Shown here in pieces: positions 1-13,800 of a DNA stretch of 64,000 bases. The notes under the pieces are model-generated. The model was not told the origin of the DNA and searched no databases. It worked only from the letters and a program-made list of their open reading frames with translations. A program made the position numbers and the translations under genes. Position 1 is the first letter of the stretch, and each line of letters begins with the position of its first letter. This DNA is from Symsagittifera roscoffensis (lineage: Eukaryota; Xenacoelomorpha; Acoela; Convolutidae). The DNA lies in NCBI RefSeq assembly GCF_963678635.1, contig NC_087067.1, positions 22,511,547-22,575,546 on the forward strand. The letters are read 5' to 3'.

Positions 1-1650
1 ACTAGTGAGTCTACTTTGGCTAGTTTTTGATCTTTCGCTCGCGTTTATTGTACTGATTAAGGCTTGATGGTCGGTAATGACGTTGAAATTTTCCCCATAC
101 AAGTAATATTTAAAATGTTCAATTGCCCATACGACCCCAAATGCTTCTAGCTCGTTTATCGAAAAATTTTCTGCTAAACGTTTGAGAACCTGGACGCATA
201 TGCTTTCGTCTCCCACCTTCTTCGGTAAATTGTTCAAGCGCTGCACTTAACCCAAATTTAGAGGCCTCGCAGACCACAAGGGTCTCTATAATTTGGTCAA
301 AAAGCTTGTTTTCATTTATTTTGGAAACAAGTTTCAAGATGCGATAAAACGATGCTGTGCGATCCGACTTCCATTCTAATGTTTTGTATTTATCCTTAGT
401 TTTTAAAAATGGCTTAAGTGCTGAAGACTCTCTGGCTAAGTTTGATAAAAATCTTGTAAGATGGTGTATTGAAACCATAAAACTTTTTAGCTGCATAAAA
501 TTTTTTAGGGAGAGTGAGTTAAGCTTTTGCGTCGGTTTTCCAATTTAGTGACTTGGTGCCCTTGCTCTTAATATTATATTCGAACCATTCGACCTGTTTG
601 CAAGGGAATCTGCATTTTCTATTGAATTTGCCAAGTTTTTGTCGTTTAGTTTTGTGAGGATTTTGCGTAAGTGTTTTTTGTGTTCTTCTTTCGAACCCCT
701 GGTAGCTATTAGGATGTCGTCTAAATAAGCGAGTATGTTATCGCAATTGGTTATTGTGAGATCGATCGCCTTTTGGAAACCAGCAAGCATATCCGTGACA
801 CCATATAATCCTATTTGGAATTGATAAGTTCCAGTGGCATGTCCTCCGATTATACTGAAATTACAATGTTTTCTGGTTTCAATTTCCAGTGGGATTTGCA
901 AATATGCGCATCGAACGTCGAGTGTTGAGAATAGTATCGGGTGTTTTTCTTTCGTTTTTATGATTTGCGCAATGTTGTCAAGCTGTAATTCAAAACTGGG
1001 CACTTGGTATTAATTTTTGTGGATCAATTTATCTATCTTTTTTGAGTCTAATGCTAGTTTTTTTTTGTTTGATCTTTTTCACCATTATTACAATAGGGCT
1101 TATCAATTGCTTGTCTGAACTTTTGTCTAGCTTGATAATGTGTTTTTGATCAATCAATATGCTTAATTGTTTTTCAACCCTTTATTGAACATGAATTGGT
1201 ACCCCTCTCCTTTTTTGTTGGATCGGTGTTATGTCTTGTATGAATTGCCTTTTTCATCTTATGATTTTTTTCCGATCGAAAACCGAATACCGATTTTCAA
1301 TTTCGTGTATATTTAAGATTTGATTGTGCTTCGGTTTTTCTTGAACTAGTGCGAGTCCAATTTTTGGTAGAATGTTAAGTCCAGTGATGTTTCCTTTTTG
1401 GTCGTCTATAATTATAAATGGAGCAGATTGTACCGTTCAACCTCCGGAATAGATCGCAACTATTAGCCGTCCTTTTAGAATTATATATTTGCCGTTATAG
1501 CACGCCAAGTTTCTTGCCGTGTCTTCCGGAGGGTTTATCTGAAATTCTTTAAAAAGTCTATAATTTGGGGTCAGCGCGTTGTTTGTTTGTTTAAGAACGA
1601 CATTGGCCTTCCTGAATTGGCAATTGCAAACACGTTTTCTGCTTTGGTTT
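1..1650 (-). pseudogene. Pol relic: protease, reverse transcriptase and RNase H start
   Basis: At about 1590-1640 the minus strand reads AIANSGRPMSFLN, where NSG sits in the place of the aspartic-protease DSG. From about 1200 the RT begins (SPIVI, LALDSKKIDK). The open stretch 545-1003 contains STLDVRCAY with the first catalytic Asp near 917-919, and YLDDILI with the catalytic YLDD box near 716-727. The stretch 119-496 is the RT connection and early RNase H (LVVCEASKFGLSAALEQF, with Glu where an Asp is usual). The segment 1-118 continues with HFKYYLYGE and FNVITDHQAL. Several in-frame stops and frame shifts separate these parts. Confidence 0.8.
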
Positions 1651-1659
1651 CCGATTTTA

Positions 1660-2772
1660 CGAACTGGCCGTTTGTATTGTCGTCTTGCAGAGCAATAGAA
1701 TTTTTTTTCGGAAGCTTCGGATGGCCTTTATAGAAAAGATGTCTCGAAGAATGTTTTTCCAGCCGTCTGTTGAAATGACTTCTGCGTAGGCAACAGGATC
1801 GTTTTCTTCAACTTTTACGTCTTGTCCCTGCTCGGCCGCCTGCTGATCTTTGTTTGATCCCTGCATGTAATTTACGCTTGTGGGTCTGCATACTTCATCG
1901 AATCCTCGTTTTGCAAATTTAGAAAAATATATATATTTAGCCGGACGCGATTGTAGGTGATTGCGGCCGAAATGACCACCGCAATTGTAGCAATTTTTTT
2001 TGGTTTTCTGAAGAATTTTGCATGATTTTTGATTGATTATGACTATTTCGCCTTTGGAAATTTTGGCCGCCTCTGCCGAAACCTCGGCCCCTTTTACTTT
2101 TCGGATACCCCCCGGGGTTCCTCTTTCGCGTGGTTGTATAAATCTTATGGGCCCGTGACGCTAGCTTGTTGTGACAAAATGTTTTCCAATATTCAATATC
2201 TGGATCAACTCTTAAGTTGATATTGTATGTATCTCGAGTCCAGGGCGTTTTTGTTGTAGCTGCCTTTGACCTTCTGCCTCTACACAAGAAGATATAATTT
2301 CTCATATTTGCCTCTGCTTGGTCCCAAGGGAAATTGTTGCAAAAAAGTCCTCGTTCTCGAACTCTAGTTTCGTATGTCTGGTTTTCGTATGTCTGGTATC
2401 TCCTGGTTTCGTATGTCTCGTTTCCGTTTTCCGCCTCTGTTTTACCGGTAATTTCCAGTTCATAAATTGGTTCCGTTGGTTCTATGGCGCGGGTTTTTAC
2501 ATGACGCAAAGTACGCACTTCTATACCATCTTTAGCCAGGACGGTCATCTCTATTTTGGCTGTCCGTTTTGCCAATTCCATAGGCAGTTCCGATGTTTCT
2601 TTCTGCCAGAATGCTTAAATGCCCAGCGGGTTTTTGTATCCTGCTGGCTGTGCCATGTCAAACCGTGTGATATGATCTTTATTGAATCAGTACGGACTGG
2701 CGGCCAAAGTGGTAACTCAATCAAAAAATAGAAGTTAACTGAAACGTAATCTCTTTTCTCAAGTCTGCACAC
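1660..2772 (-). pseudogene. Gag relic with one zinc knuckle
   Basis: The longest uninterrupted part is 1937-2581, about 214 codons, with an upstream out-of-frame extension to about 2772. A conserved Gag block contains the words NNFPWDQAEANMR and YIFLC, matched by NFPWDETDAKVRR and YLFLC in the second relic. A basic Gly/Arg-rich stretch follows (GRGFGRGGQNF). In another frame, at about 1880-2000, lies CYNCGGHFGRNH, a retroviral-type zinc knuckle, then KFAKRGF and an acidic spacer leading to protease. Gag would package element RNA. The frame changes show decay. Confidence 0.7.
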
Positions 2773-3787
2773 ATGTACACACTGTGCTCTTAGCCGTAGC
2801 GCTCAAGGTCAATTGCACTCTTTTATGAGTTATATAAATAGTTATAAACATGTATATATGTACATCACATCACTATCATGGTGCCAATCCGGCCGGATGA
2901 CAGGTTTCACACGCCTTTTTAAGTTTTTGTGTTTCGTAACTAGTATTATATTATATATACGAATTGCTTTTGCTCATTTCAAAATGCAATGATTTGAAAA
3001 ACTTTCAAAAGAGCGGAAAACGGTATTTTTCTAGTCCCCTATAACTTCACAAAAATTGAAATCAAGTTAATTGGTTCTTCAAATTTTGGGTTGAAAGTCT
3101 TATAGACAATCAAAAATTTGTTGTAACGAGCCTAAAGTGCTATTTCAAAAGTACGGATTAAATTTTTACCGTTATTATTTTCAAGATTTGGAGTAAAAAG
3201 TACCCAAAAAAATTTACATTATCTTAGATCGTCAGTTCAAAGTTATAAGTTTTCAAACTTTTTTTAACTTGAGGTATTTGAAATTAAAGCTGTTAAATAA
3301 TTTTCAGCACATGCTTTCTAGAAAAGTTTGTATGACTGTACGTTCTAACCACCGTAGATCCTTGTTTTGACTCATTCGGCTCTGCAACGCTTACGTTTTT
3401 CTCTTCAGCCATGCAATTAAGGCCAAAACATTTTTAAAACTCAAGAAAGCAGATTAAAAAAATCGCATAAACCTTTTTTTAATTTCGAAACAATTTTTAT
3501 TTTCGGATTTGCACTAGTGAGTGATAGCTCTGCTAAACTAATCGTTAATAGTTCTTTCACTGTTCGACTTGTTTTTTTTTGTTAATTTAAGCGAGATTTT
3601 TTTTATAATTTTAAGTAAATTTTAAAACTCAGCACTCTTCGTATAACTGAGATACTGATTTAAAATTACATTGAATTTCAATCAAAGAATATTTCTAGGT
3701 TAATCGCGAGGTCCAAACACGTCAATTAGCATCAAGTTCCTCTGGTTTAAAAAACTATCTACTAACTGACTCATAACAAAACTCAAG
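2773..3787. other. Intergenic region upstream of the tetraspan gene
   Basis: No coding signal is visible. The first base pairs may hold the remaining LTR of the Gypsy relic, but I could not define its ends. There is no clear TATA box close to the start codon. A pyrimidine-rich tract followed by AG at 3590-3591 looks like a 3' splice site and could accept a 5' UTR exon or a spliced leader. The start codon at 3788 has A at -3 and G at +4, a good initiation context. Confidence 0.5.
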
Positions 3788-3875
3788 ATGGCATGTGAGT
3801 GCTGGAAAGTGATGATGATCATGTTTATTGTGTTTGCAACTCTCGCAATCATATTTGCTGGATTGTCTAACGCAG
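3788..3875 (+). CDS. Tetraspan gene exon 1 (start codon, TM1)
   Basis: Encodes residues 1-29 and the first base of codon 30. After the short N-terminus MACECWKV comes a hydrophobic run (MMIMFIVFATLAIIFAGL) forming transmembrane segment 1. The exon ends at G3875 before the donor GTCAGT. Reading through the donor meets a stop four codons later, so splicing is required. Confidence 0.82.
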
Positions 3876-6800
3876 GTCAGTTTTAAAGTGATACTACCAT
3901 TTAAGTTTAACCTTAAGCCCCATATTTTTTCGAAAATAGCCTAAAATTTAAAGTTATCTAAATTTAGAAAAAGAACTCGATTGTCTCATTGTTCTAGATT
4001 TCAGCTCCATTATGAGGCTAAGCGGTGTATTTGGTGATTTGTGAGCGGATTACGCAACAACGACGTTCTTTTTGTTCTTCTTTTGTTCTTTCGTTTTCTT
4101 TGATTGTTCCGACAAAACTTTAACATGTTTAGACTTGTCTCTGGATTCCAGAGATCTAAACACACACACTAAATTGTGCGCCTATCCAGAGCGCAGTTTG
4201 GGCTTGTAAAGTCAGAATTCTTTAATTCACTTGCAGTTTCAAATGCTCAATTATGCAAAATTTTGGTAAGAATGCCAATTCTTCTGCATGAAAAATTTTG
4301 CTGGCAACATTCTTGAAATATTTTGCATACCGCGATGCATACAGAAAAATTCATACAAGAAGAATTTCAAGGAAACATTTGAACATATAGGGTTTTTTTT
4401 TCTCATTTTCATTCATTTAGAATAATTAGCTCTAGAATGCTTTTAGTTAAATAGGAAAGTTTGATTGATCTCGTTTTTTATCCCTAACAATTTTTTCAAT
4501 ATTACTCTTGTCTCGCAAATTATTTCACTGATCTTCGGCTTTCAGTTTTGCTAAGAACTCACTAGAAACTAGTAGAGCTGCAAAAAGCACTTAATGTATC
4601 GAAAAAAGCAACTATGAGGGGTTTAACGTTAAGGGGTACAATGTTTTACGGTTACTTTTGCCAAAAATTAAAGTTTTTGTGTTATCTGCGTTTAATTTTT
4701 TGTTTCGATCATTTGGCTGTTTTGTTGAAAACATCCTGGTGTTTGGAATTTACAGTTTTCATCTTCAAACATATCCTATATACAATGTGTATTATTTGAT
4801 TATGTAAGCCCGTTTTTGTAACAGTTCTGACGACAAATCTTTTAAGAAACTGTTCAAACATAATTTTCAGGAAGAAGTGTAGTGTTGATTATTGCAAAGA
4901 GAAAGATGAAAAAAACTACTTGTGTTTCTTGAGTTTCTTAGACATTGAAACGAAATGACTGTTTCAATTAAGCAGATTTCACCAAACAGCGATACAGTGT
5001 TACATTTCAGTAAAACATCGAAATTGTTGAAGAACCAACCCCTAGCCAAACACTTTTTCAACACCTGGCGGAATAGGTGTTTTTTTTACATAAAAAAGTC
5101 AGATTGTGGGTTTCCCTGCTGGAGATTTTTGAAATTTCTGGCCGGCCATTGTGTTGTTTCTTCTTGCTGTCTTTGCAAAAAATTTGAATTCTCGGATGAT
5201 CTCGTTGTAAACGCCTTCTAATCAAAGCCGTGTTCAGCTCTTCTTCTAGGGTCAAAACAATTGGAGATGTTTAATTGTTGCTCAGCTCCGCCTTCCTCCA
5301 AAGGATACAAAACTTCAAAACAAGCCGACAAAATATGAACGAGTAATGATGATGTTCGGTGTTTTTGCACACACGAAATAAACGCGAAATCTTAACAACT
5401 GTGTTAGACTGATCTGGGACTTAAAAAATAGACTGATCTGGGACTTAAAAATCTGGGACTTTTCTGAGCAGTTGTTTACTCTTGTATGCGTTAACACAAA
5501 TTTATAATACAGTGCTGATTTAAATTATCCGGACAAAACGAGCAAAACTTGAATTTTCAAACGCGTTTTTCTCAAATTGGGTTGAGTTTAGACAAAAAGT
5601 GAAGAGAACAAAAGTTGCTTAGAATTTCACCAGAATTATTATGGTGCCATTTTTTCTCCGAAATTCTCGACAAAACTTTTACCCCAAAAATGGGTCATTT
5701 TGGCTTTTTTCAATTAATCAAGAATTACGCTGAAACTATTTTGTTAATTGATAAGAAAATTATATCACAGGAAGCCCCTTACGCAGCTCAACAAAGTTTA
5801 AGAAGGGTTAAATCTCCAAAAACCAGTATAAGAGAAAAAAATTTCACTTGATAGTCAATAAGTATGATTTTTACTATATAAAACCCAGAATCTGTTTAAA
5901 AATAAATTTTAAACAATTTGCGCAAATTTTTGGAGATTTAAACCCAGTTAAACTTTGTTGAGCTGCGTAAGAGGCTTCCTGTGATATAATTTTCATATCA
6001 ATTAACAAAATAGTTTCAGCGTAATTCTTGATTAATTGAAAAAAGCCAAAATGACCCATTTTTGGGGTAAAAGTTTTGTCGAGAATTTCGGAGAAAAAAT
6101 GGCACCATAATAATTCTGGTGAAATTCTAAGCAACTTTTGTTCTCTTCTTTTTTTGTCTAAACTCAACCCAATTTGAGAAAAACGCGTTTGAAAATTCAA
6201 GTTTTGTTCGTTTTGTCCGGATAATTTAAATCAGCACTGTAAAAAAGTGCAGGTTAAAGGCAGCTGGGAATCGTTTTTAAAAACTGATAAACATATACAA
6301 AGTAAACGCAGCGTACTGTGCTGCCTGCGTAAAGTATAAGTTTTGTTTTTTTCTTGGTTTGAATTGGTAATCTTATTAAGGGTTGTGCAAAGCGGACGAA
6401 CAAAAAAGATCTTTGAGGAATATTGAATCTTACTTCCCTAAGTTTTGAATATGCTTGTTTCGTGGCTACATACTGCTTTTCATTTTTCAAATAAGATCTT
6501 AAAAAACCATCAATTAAACTTCTTAGCCCATAGGATTCGCATTTTAAACAAGATTACTGATCTGCTGGATCGAATAAATATGAAGTTTCGGAATAGACAT
6601 CGTGTTCGTTCAATTTTTTTTGAAAAAGTTGTCTTTTTTTCTATAGGAGCCGACTTTAAGTCAACTTTTTCTCGACTTGGAGTCAATTTTTTCCTCGACA
6701 TAATGAAAAGCAAACTGATTTATATTCATTTTGAGAAAGTTAAAAATTTTGAATTATGATATCATAAGTAAGGTTATCAGAAGGTTACTGTTACCACCAG

Positions 6801-9800
6801 AAAGTTATGTCTTTCCAGAAGGTTTCACTCATTACTAGCACAAAGACTTTTTTTCAAAAATTTGAGACTTCTAGCTGTTTACCTTCTCGTTTGATTGAAA
6901 GCAGTTTCACCAATTTAGGGCAAACTGAAAAAAAAGTCATTATCAATTAAATTTTGGATTACTTTTGTAATTTCTGATAAGATGGCACAATTAACTTCTA
7001 TGTTTCTAAAAGTAATTATGGAACTTCAAAATCTGTTGTGAAGTTTCCTATGACAGCCAATAACACTCTGAGAACCTTCTCACGATCAAAAAAGGTCACT
7101 TACATGGTATGTAAGTACTGCTTTAGAGTTGGCAGCATATTTTTGAACGTGTTTATAACCTTGAGCGTAACTTCCGATGTTTGTTGAAAAAATTTTCATT
7201 TTTTTAGCCTTCAATGTTTAATCTTATGGCCTTGAGTTCCGTTTATATTATTACAAACCTGGTTTTTATCTGTCCAAGCTGATTTTTCAAATTTTCTCCA
7301 GAAGTTTTTTTTCATTTTGCTTTCAATTCAACAAGTCTTTACAAAGCTACATAGTTTTATCAAAAAATTCAATACAAATGGTCTTTTACAATTTTACACA
7401 GTTTTTTTCAAAACATTTTTTCTGTCTTCCGAACTGTAACTACGAGTATACAAATGCTTCAGAATATTTTTCTTAGCGGCATCTTTTTGCTGGTTTATCT
7501 ATTCAGAGTGGTTGCGCGTTTTTTTAGTTCGTTTTATTGGTACAAAATAAAAAAGATTCTGTAAAAAATTTCTCTACAGTATTTCCAAAATTTTTTGATA
7601 TTTTCTTTTAAAACTTTCAATATTTAAATAAATTTGATTATTAACAGACTTTGTTATTTGGGATTAAAAATTGATTTTTTGAGATTCAGCCAATTTCTGG
7701 AGTAGTTTTTCCGCTTTCTTTCTTAGTTGCATCACAGTACGTAAGTATATCTGACAATTTTTTTATTAAAGGCGTTCACAGAATGTTTAGAGTTCCCCAT
7801 GTCTGCTTTAGGAAATTTTCGGAGCAAATTTTGGATTTATTGGTTTCTTTCGTGCGTTTCTTCGTGTTAAGTTAAATTGAACTATTTTCTGAATGCATGC
7901 CTGTCAGATCAACAGATTGTTTTCCCATTTGAATTGAATAAGTATCAATTTCAGCACATTTTTAATTTCTGATGCCAGCATGGATCCAAAGGAGTCTGCA
8001 ATTCTAAAAGAAAAATTTTTTTTCCGTTGATGTGGCTGGATTATAAACTACATTTCCAAGAGTTTGAATATTTTTAGGTATAATAGTAGTTGCGAAAACA
8101 TAAATATTTGTACATTAGCTGGCTATGATTTTCAGTTTTCTGAAGCTGATCACACCGGATTCCCTGAGGGTGAATCCCTGAGTGGCTAAAAAAAAACGTT
8201 TGCTTGAAAACCTATTTTAAGTTTATTTTGCTTCGTTTTATTTTATTCTTTTGTTGTCTCTAATTAGGGAAAACTAGAAAGAAAACGTATTTTTTCAGCT
8301 GTTTTGAAAATGTTGGGTTAAAGTTTGTAACGTTCATACTAATTTTTAAAGATAAACAAAATGAAAATTCAAATTTCAAATTTCAAAGCTTTTGTTCTGT
8401 CATTTATTAGCCAGTTACGATGTCTAACTTTGACGAAAGAAGGCCTGCGAACTCATAGGCGGGTCACTTCGAAGTCTTGCTTAATTTTGAACAAAAGACA
8501 GACTTAAAAAAATTCCAAGTGAAACTTTGTCTCGGTGTTAACCGGCCGTGATCACCTAAGATGACACAGTAATGCTCATGGTCTCACGGGCTGAGCACTT
8601 GAATTTTTTCTTGAAAAATGAAAAATTAGAACGCATGAATGAAAAAAGAAACCATTTGCATAGTTTCGCGCACTGTTCCGGTCGTTTTCACAATTTTCTG
8701 GCACCTTTCCTTCAGAAAGAGCAAAAACATACTCTTCAACAGTTAGAACATAGTTGAAGATGGCCGCGGGTATCTTTCGACTATGTTCTAACTACTACAA
8801 AGCACATGCTATCAAAAAGCCGCAAAAGTGTTACCAAAACAGGCACATATACTTGCTACTTAGATTTTGAAAAAAAGAATAGTCGTACTATTACACTACG
8901 CTCGCTAAAGCTCAAAAATTTGATTTAAGTTTTATAACTGGCATCTATAATCGATTGTCTAATGGTAATGGGTTTGTTACACTAATCAGTTAATATTCAT
9001 AAAACTCCAGTGCGGGGTTGTTTTTACAGTCAAAAAGAAAAATTAAATAAAATTCGAAACAGCTTAAAAATGAAAACGGCAGAGATATTTAGATCAGCAT
9101 TTCAAGCAAAAAATCTTTACGCTATCACTTTTTACGCTAGCAAATTTTTTCTTTACGCTATCACTTTGAGGCAAGTGACCAGTTGTTGCACGTTTTGATC
9201 CCATGATTCAGTATTTAGTTTCTTTTTACAGCCTGTTGTTCTCTGATTTCAAGTCAGCTTCTTTCATGCACTCTAACAAAAGAAACTGACGTTTCTTCTT
9301 TTTGTACGAGCACACATACAACGCAATAGTTTTTGGTTGTAATTATACTCACGTTGTTTACCGCCTACTTTATATTAGCTTCAAAACTGGGCTGTGTTTC
9401 GAATAGGTAAAAACCCCATTAATGGCCGCGTTGAAACTACCCGTAAGCTTCACCTTGCTATCACAACTTATAATCTTGCTGATAAGTACATAAGCTTATT
9501 GTTCACCGTGATGAACTTTTTCTTTGTTTCATCTAAGTTGGCATCTCTGTCTACACCGTTTATAAGCTTTCAAATATTTGAGAGCAGGAGTCCGTTTGCC
9601 TCACCTGGTTATGATAAAAACGAATTTTATACGATGATGCGTAATATTATTATCGATAACTTTTTTGAGAAAAATGAATTGTGTCTGCTGTCTTATCATG
9701 GGACATCCTGGCATCAAGGCGTGGTTTTCTCAGCATTAAGCAATCAACATTGTGTCTTTCTCCAGTGCTCTGACCCTCACAATCAATTTTTTTCTTTACT

Positions 9801-10785
9801 CTATAAAATATGTACATTATAGCGTGTACTGTTGAGAGAGCTCGCAATTTTTTTTTCATGAAACTCACCTACCTTAACAGATTAAACAGATTAGACTTTT
9901 ATTATACGCACAACAACGCTATTTGCTGCATTTGGATGATCCAGTTGCTCCATAATTTAGGCCAAAAAGTATTTTGAGGTACAAAACTGCATTGCTTTTG
10001 TCAAAAAAAAACAAAAAAAACGCTAAATCGAAAAATCGAATAATTAAATCAATTCAGAGTTGTATTTGATTCTACTTGATTATGTTCAACGGCCTTTTTT
10101 CTCTGTTTAACTTTGAACAGCAGTTCTACATAATTTTGATCAGAAATCTTAAGATGAATCTAAATTTAGTTCGCAAAATGTCTGAGTAATGCATTTCTAA
10201 TTCACTAGAAAAATTTTACAATGCGAGGTCGACAGACTACTTAAGAAAAAAAAACTAAGAATTTTTTGAAGCAAAAAACCGTTAAGACCACCAATGATCC
10301 AAAAATATTGATTTTGTATCACACTGAAAAACTCCTTTAATTGAATAAAACCGATAAAAATAAAATATAATATCATTCATTGCCAAGAATTGACATACCA
10401 AAATTATGTGCTAATTGTATCCTATGAATTATCATTTATCTGTCAGTAGAAAAAATATGTAGATACGAGTCTTACCACCATGCGAAATTTTCATGGTGAT
10501 CCTAAAAGTGCACATCTTCAATAAAGTTTATTCAAGGAGAAAAAAAATATAAACCTTATAACTTATTTCATTAAATTGAAAAATGCGAAAAAATTCTTTT
10601 TTTTTGTTTTCACCAATAAATAAGCAATTCAGATGCAGATTCGAAACAAATGCGAAAAAAATAGGGCAAAGAAAAGGATTAGAAGTTGGGATCAAAATAC
10701 TAATTTATAATCGATAATAAATCGATAATAATTTTATCAAAAAAAAGACTGCCTAATTTTTTTTGCTATTGATTGTAACGTTTTT

Positions 10786-10822
<37 letters not shown>

Positions 10823-13800
10823 TCGGTTATTTGTTAATTATAACAAACTTTTCCTTAACTTTAGTAACACTGGAACTTAAATCATAATACAAACTATTAT
10901 TAAGCTTGATTTTGCATGCGAGTAAATCAAAGTACAATATTTTAGTGCGATTATTTGCAAAACTAAAGCATGCATTAAAAATTTAGAAAAAAAATAGGCT
11001 TTCAATTGCCAGTGCAAATACAAACTATTTAAGTTTTTTTTTCAACTGTTTCCTTGGTTTGAACATTTTATTGTTCCGAAAACAATGACAAATTTTTTGG
11101 GTTTAGGCTTAGACTGTTCAACTTTTGAATTTTCAAATAGCTATTTTTAAAGGTTTTTTTTAAATCATCCGAATAAATTTGTTTTATTGAGCTCAATTTT
11201 AAAAAGTTGTTTTACCTGTGTTTATTTTTCATATTTTTATGGGGGTTTAATTATTGCCAATATGGCCAACTTGGGACAATTAATACACGATATATTTACA
11301 CGTCAGCCGAATGTTAATCCGTCTCAGAAATCGTTTCAAATTCGTTGAAGCAGGCTATTTGTAATGATTACTGGTGTTAGAAAAAAAGGAGTAAAAACGC
11401 GGAGTGATAGGCTTGGGAACCATAAAACACAAAGGGACAAATTTCGCTCCTCGTGAAGTCTCTCATTTAATCCGAGAATTAGATAGTACCACTACAATTT
11501 AACCCTTTTATATACCAATTGTTAGAATTAAAGTGAAACTTACTCGAAAGAATTTCGGAACCATAGCGTCGGTATACATCAAAGCTTTAAATGCAAAAAA
11601 TTTTTGCAAAGTAAAACGAAATAAGATACAGGCTGCTAAATGCGCGTTAGATTTAAACAAAAATTACCTTGCCAAGTGTCAAGACTTTGATATGAAATTG
11701 GAAACGTATTCGATCGGTATGATTTAAATTAATAACCAAGAAAGATTAGATTTCTCCAAAACTGAAGTTGACCTTGATGTTAATCAGGCTAATAACAGAC
11801 TATTTGTTTGAATTTAAATGAGTTCTCGAATGAAAACCGGTTGTGATCAAATATTTGAATAGTCTAAACTATGTTTGTATCAAATGCCAATCATTTTAAA
11901 GCAAAACTCAACTATTTTTTCGAACCATCTAAGCTTTGTCGACTTTTTTTTTGAATTGTCATGTCCGTATACAACGAAATGTCTAAAGGGTTTGCCAGCC
12001 ACTGGTCCCAACCTAGCGTCCCACCGAAGCAGCGATACTTCCGGTATTAAATTGTTGAACACACGCAAATGTATTTTTCAAATGCGAGACACGCCAATGC
12101 GTTTTTTTACGTCTCCGGGAGGCTGCAAGGAAACGCTTTTCTGAAAAAAATAGACAAACAAAATTTACACAGAAAAAATGAACAAATGTTTAGCTTAAGT
12201 TCGCCATAGGGCAAAAAAAAGCAAATCGGTTTTCTTTTCGTAAACTTGCATGATATTTTACACTTTTTCGTTTAGGACTTGGTACTTTCTTTTTTTTTGT
12301 GAATTGGTGTCCGCTCGAAGCATTATGTTTTTGAAGGGAAGCGTCTTTTGCAAGTTTGCGATTACTTTCCAAATACTAGGTTGTGAACCAATAAAAGATG
12401 ACTGTTTGCCATAATGCCAGCCCTCCTCAGCTTTTTTTCTTCTTGCAAACCGGATGTTGCCGCATCTTTGTGGTTCCATAGTGAAAAGGGAATAGGATTT
12501 CTCGGCTCGAGACTAAACTTTTCAGGTAATTAGATCCAAATTACAGGCAGAGCTTGCCGACTTAAGCAATTTTTTTCCGACTCTTTTATGATGCGACCGC
12601 GTCGCCATTTGAAATTACTCGACTATTTAATCGTACGAGTTTCCTAGTTCTTCTTCTTTTTCGAAAACCAGTGAGGGTAACATTTTAAGTTCTAAGGCAA
12701 GCTCGTGGTTTGTTTCTTATTCCTTTTTTACTTTTCTCATTTAATTTTGAGAAAGATGAAAAAAACATCTAGACAGCTTGGACTGAAAAACTTTCCAAAT
12801 GCATGCAGAGCCATTTGCTCTAAATCCAGCAAAACTTCTTCAAGTTTACTGTCAGGTGTTAATTTTTTTAGGGCTTCTAAGAAACAATGGTATGTTTTTT
12901 TCGTTTTAATTGGTAAGAAGGCGTATATGAATGCGGGGGCTATTCCTGGAAGACTAACATGAATGGAGTACAGTTGATAAAACATTTTAGGAGTTCCTTC
13001 AGCCAACCAAAAGTTTGACTTTTCAAGCACACGTAGCATTTTCGGGTCGCCGAATGAAATTACCCTTTAGTGATCATTTCGTCCACTGTCAAATCTTATA
13101 AAGTTCTAAAATAGTGCTGGAAAGACTGGTAAAATTGTTCCTTGCGCATGCGTTGTGCAGTTCGAACTAATTTTCTTTAGTTGGTAGGGCTATTTGGGTG
13201 GCAATATTGTTTTTTATGGGCTGAACTGCTGTGGCGACTGCCGAGGTCGAGGTATTACTCTTGCTCAGGTCCTAGATGTTTTTAAAAACTAGTCGAGCAT
13301 CAGATTCTCCCGTAAAAATGTCTTGATTATGCTCACCCTTCGTTTGAAAAAAAACTTCACCATCTGTAGTTGCTGTTGTTCCGTTTTTATGGGTCTGGTA
13401 TTTTGAGCAGTTCCAGTTAGAAGTGGTTTTATTCTTACGTTTAGGATACTACTCGTGGCCTGATACCACTAACAATTGTTTATTTATGGAGAATACAGTA
13501 AAAAAGAAGGACGCTTTAATCATTACAGCTCATTGAATGCTAAAACAATCGTTAAAGTGCACGGCAGTATGATTTGATGTACAATTTCAAGTTCTTGAGT
13601 TGCTTTCAATTAGCACCATTACAAGTTCTTGAGTTGCTTTCAATTAGCACCATGTAGGTTATCTCTGTTTTAAACGCGTGAATGAGGAATTACTTCTCTA
13701 ACTAATCGAAATGCAGTTTTTTTTGAGATAGATGCTGGAGGTATGAAGCGAATTAAGACCGGATTTTTGAGGCTTCAATTATTGCACTTAATTGTAATAA

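Larger units (their letters stand above)
1..2772 (-). mobile_element. Ty3/Gypsy (Tor-like) LTR retrotransposon relic, truncated by the window edge
   Basis: Reading leftwards on the minus strand the order is gag, zinc knuckle, protease, reverse transcriptase, RNase H, which is the Ty3/Gypsy order. All parts are broken by stops and frameshifts, so the copy is dead. The element runs off the left edge inside RNase H. I could not delimit an LTR to the right of gag. The Gag block with FPW...A..R.Y.FLC is shared with the relic at 43340-46500, so the two belong to one family. Resemblance to the Tor elements of Oikopleura is from recognition, not from a search. Confidence 0.8.

Noticed and set aside
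5615-6200. Two similar 78- and 108-codon frames on opposite strands
   Set aside because: They are the two arms of the inverted repeat; no transposase motif is visible.
9394-9822. 142-codon open frame in intron 1
   Set aside because: No recognisable motif, typical AT-rich composition, no splice context. It is likely a chance open frame inside the intron.
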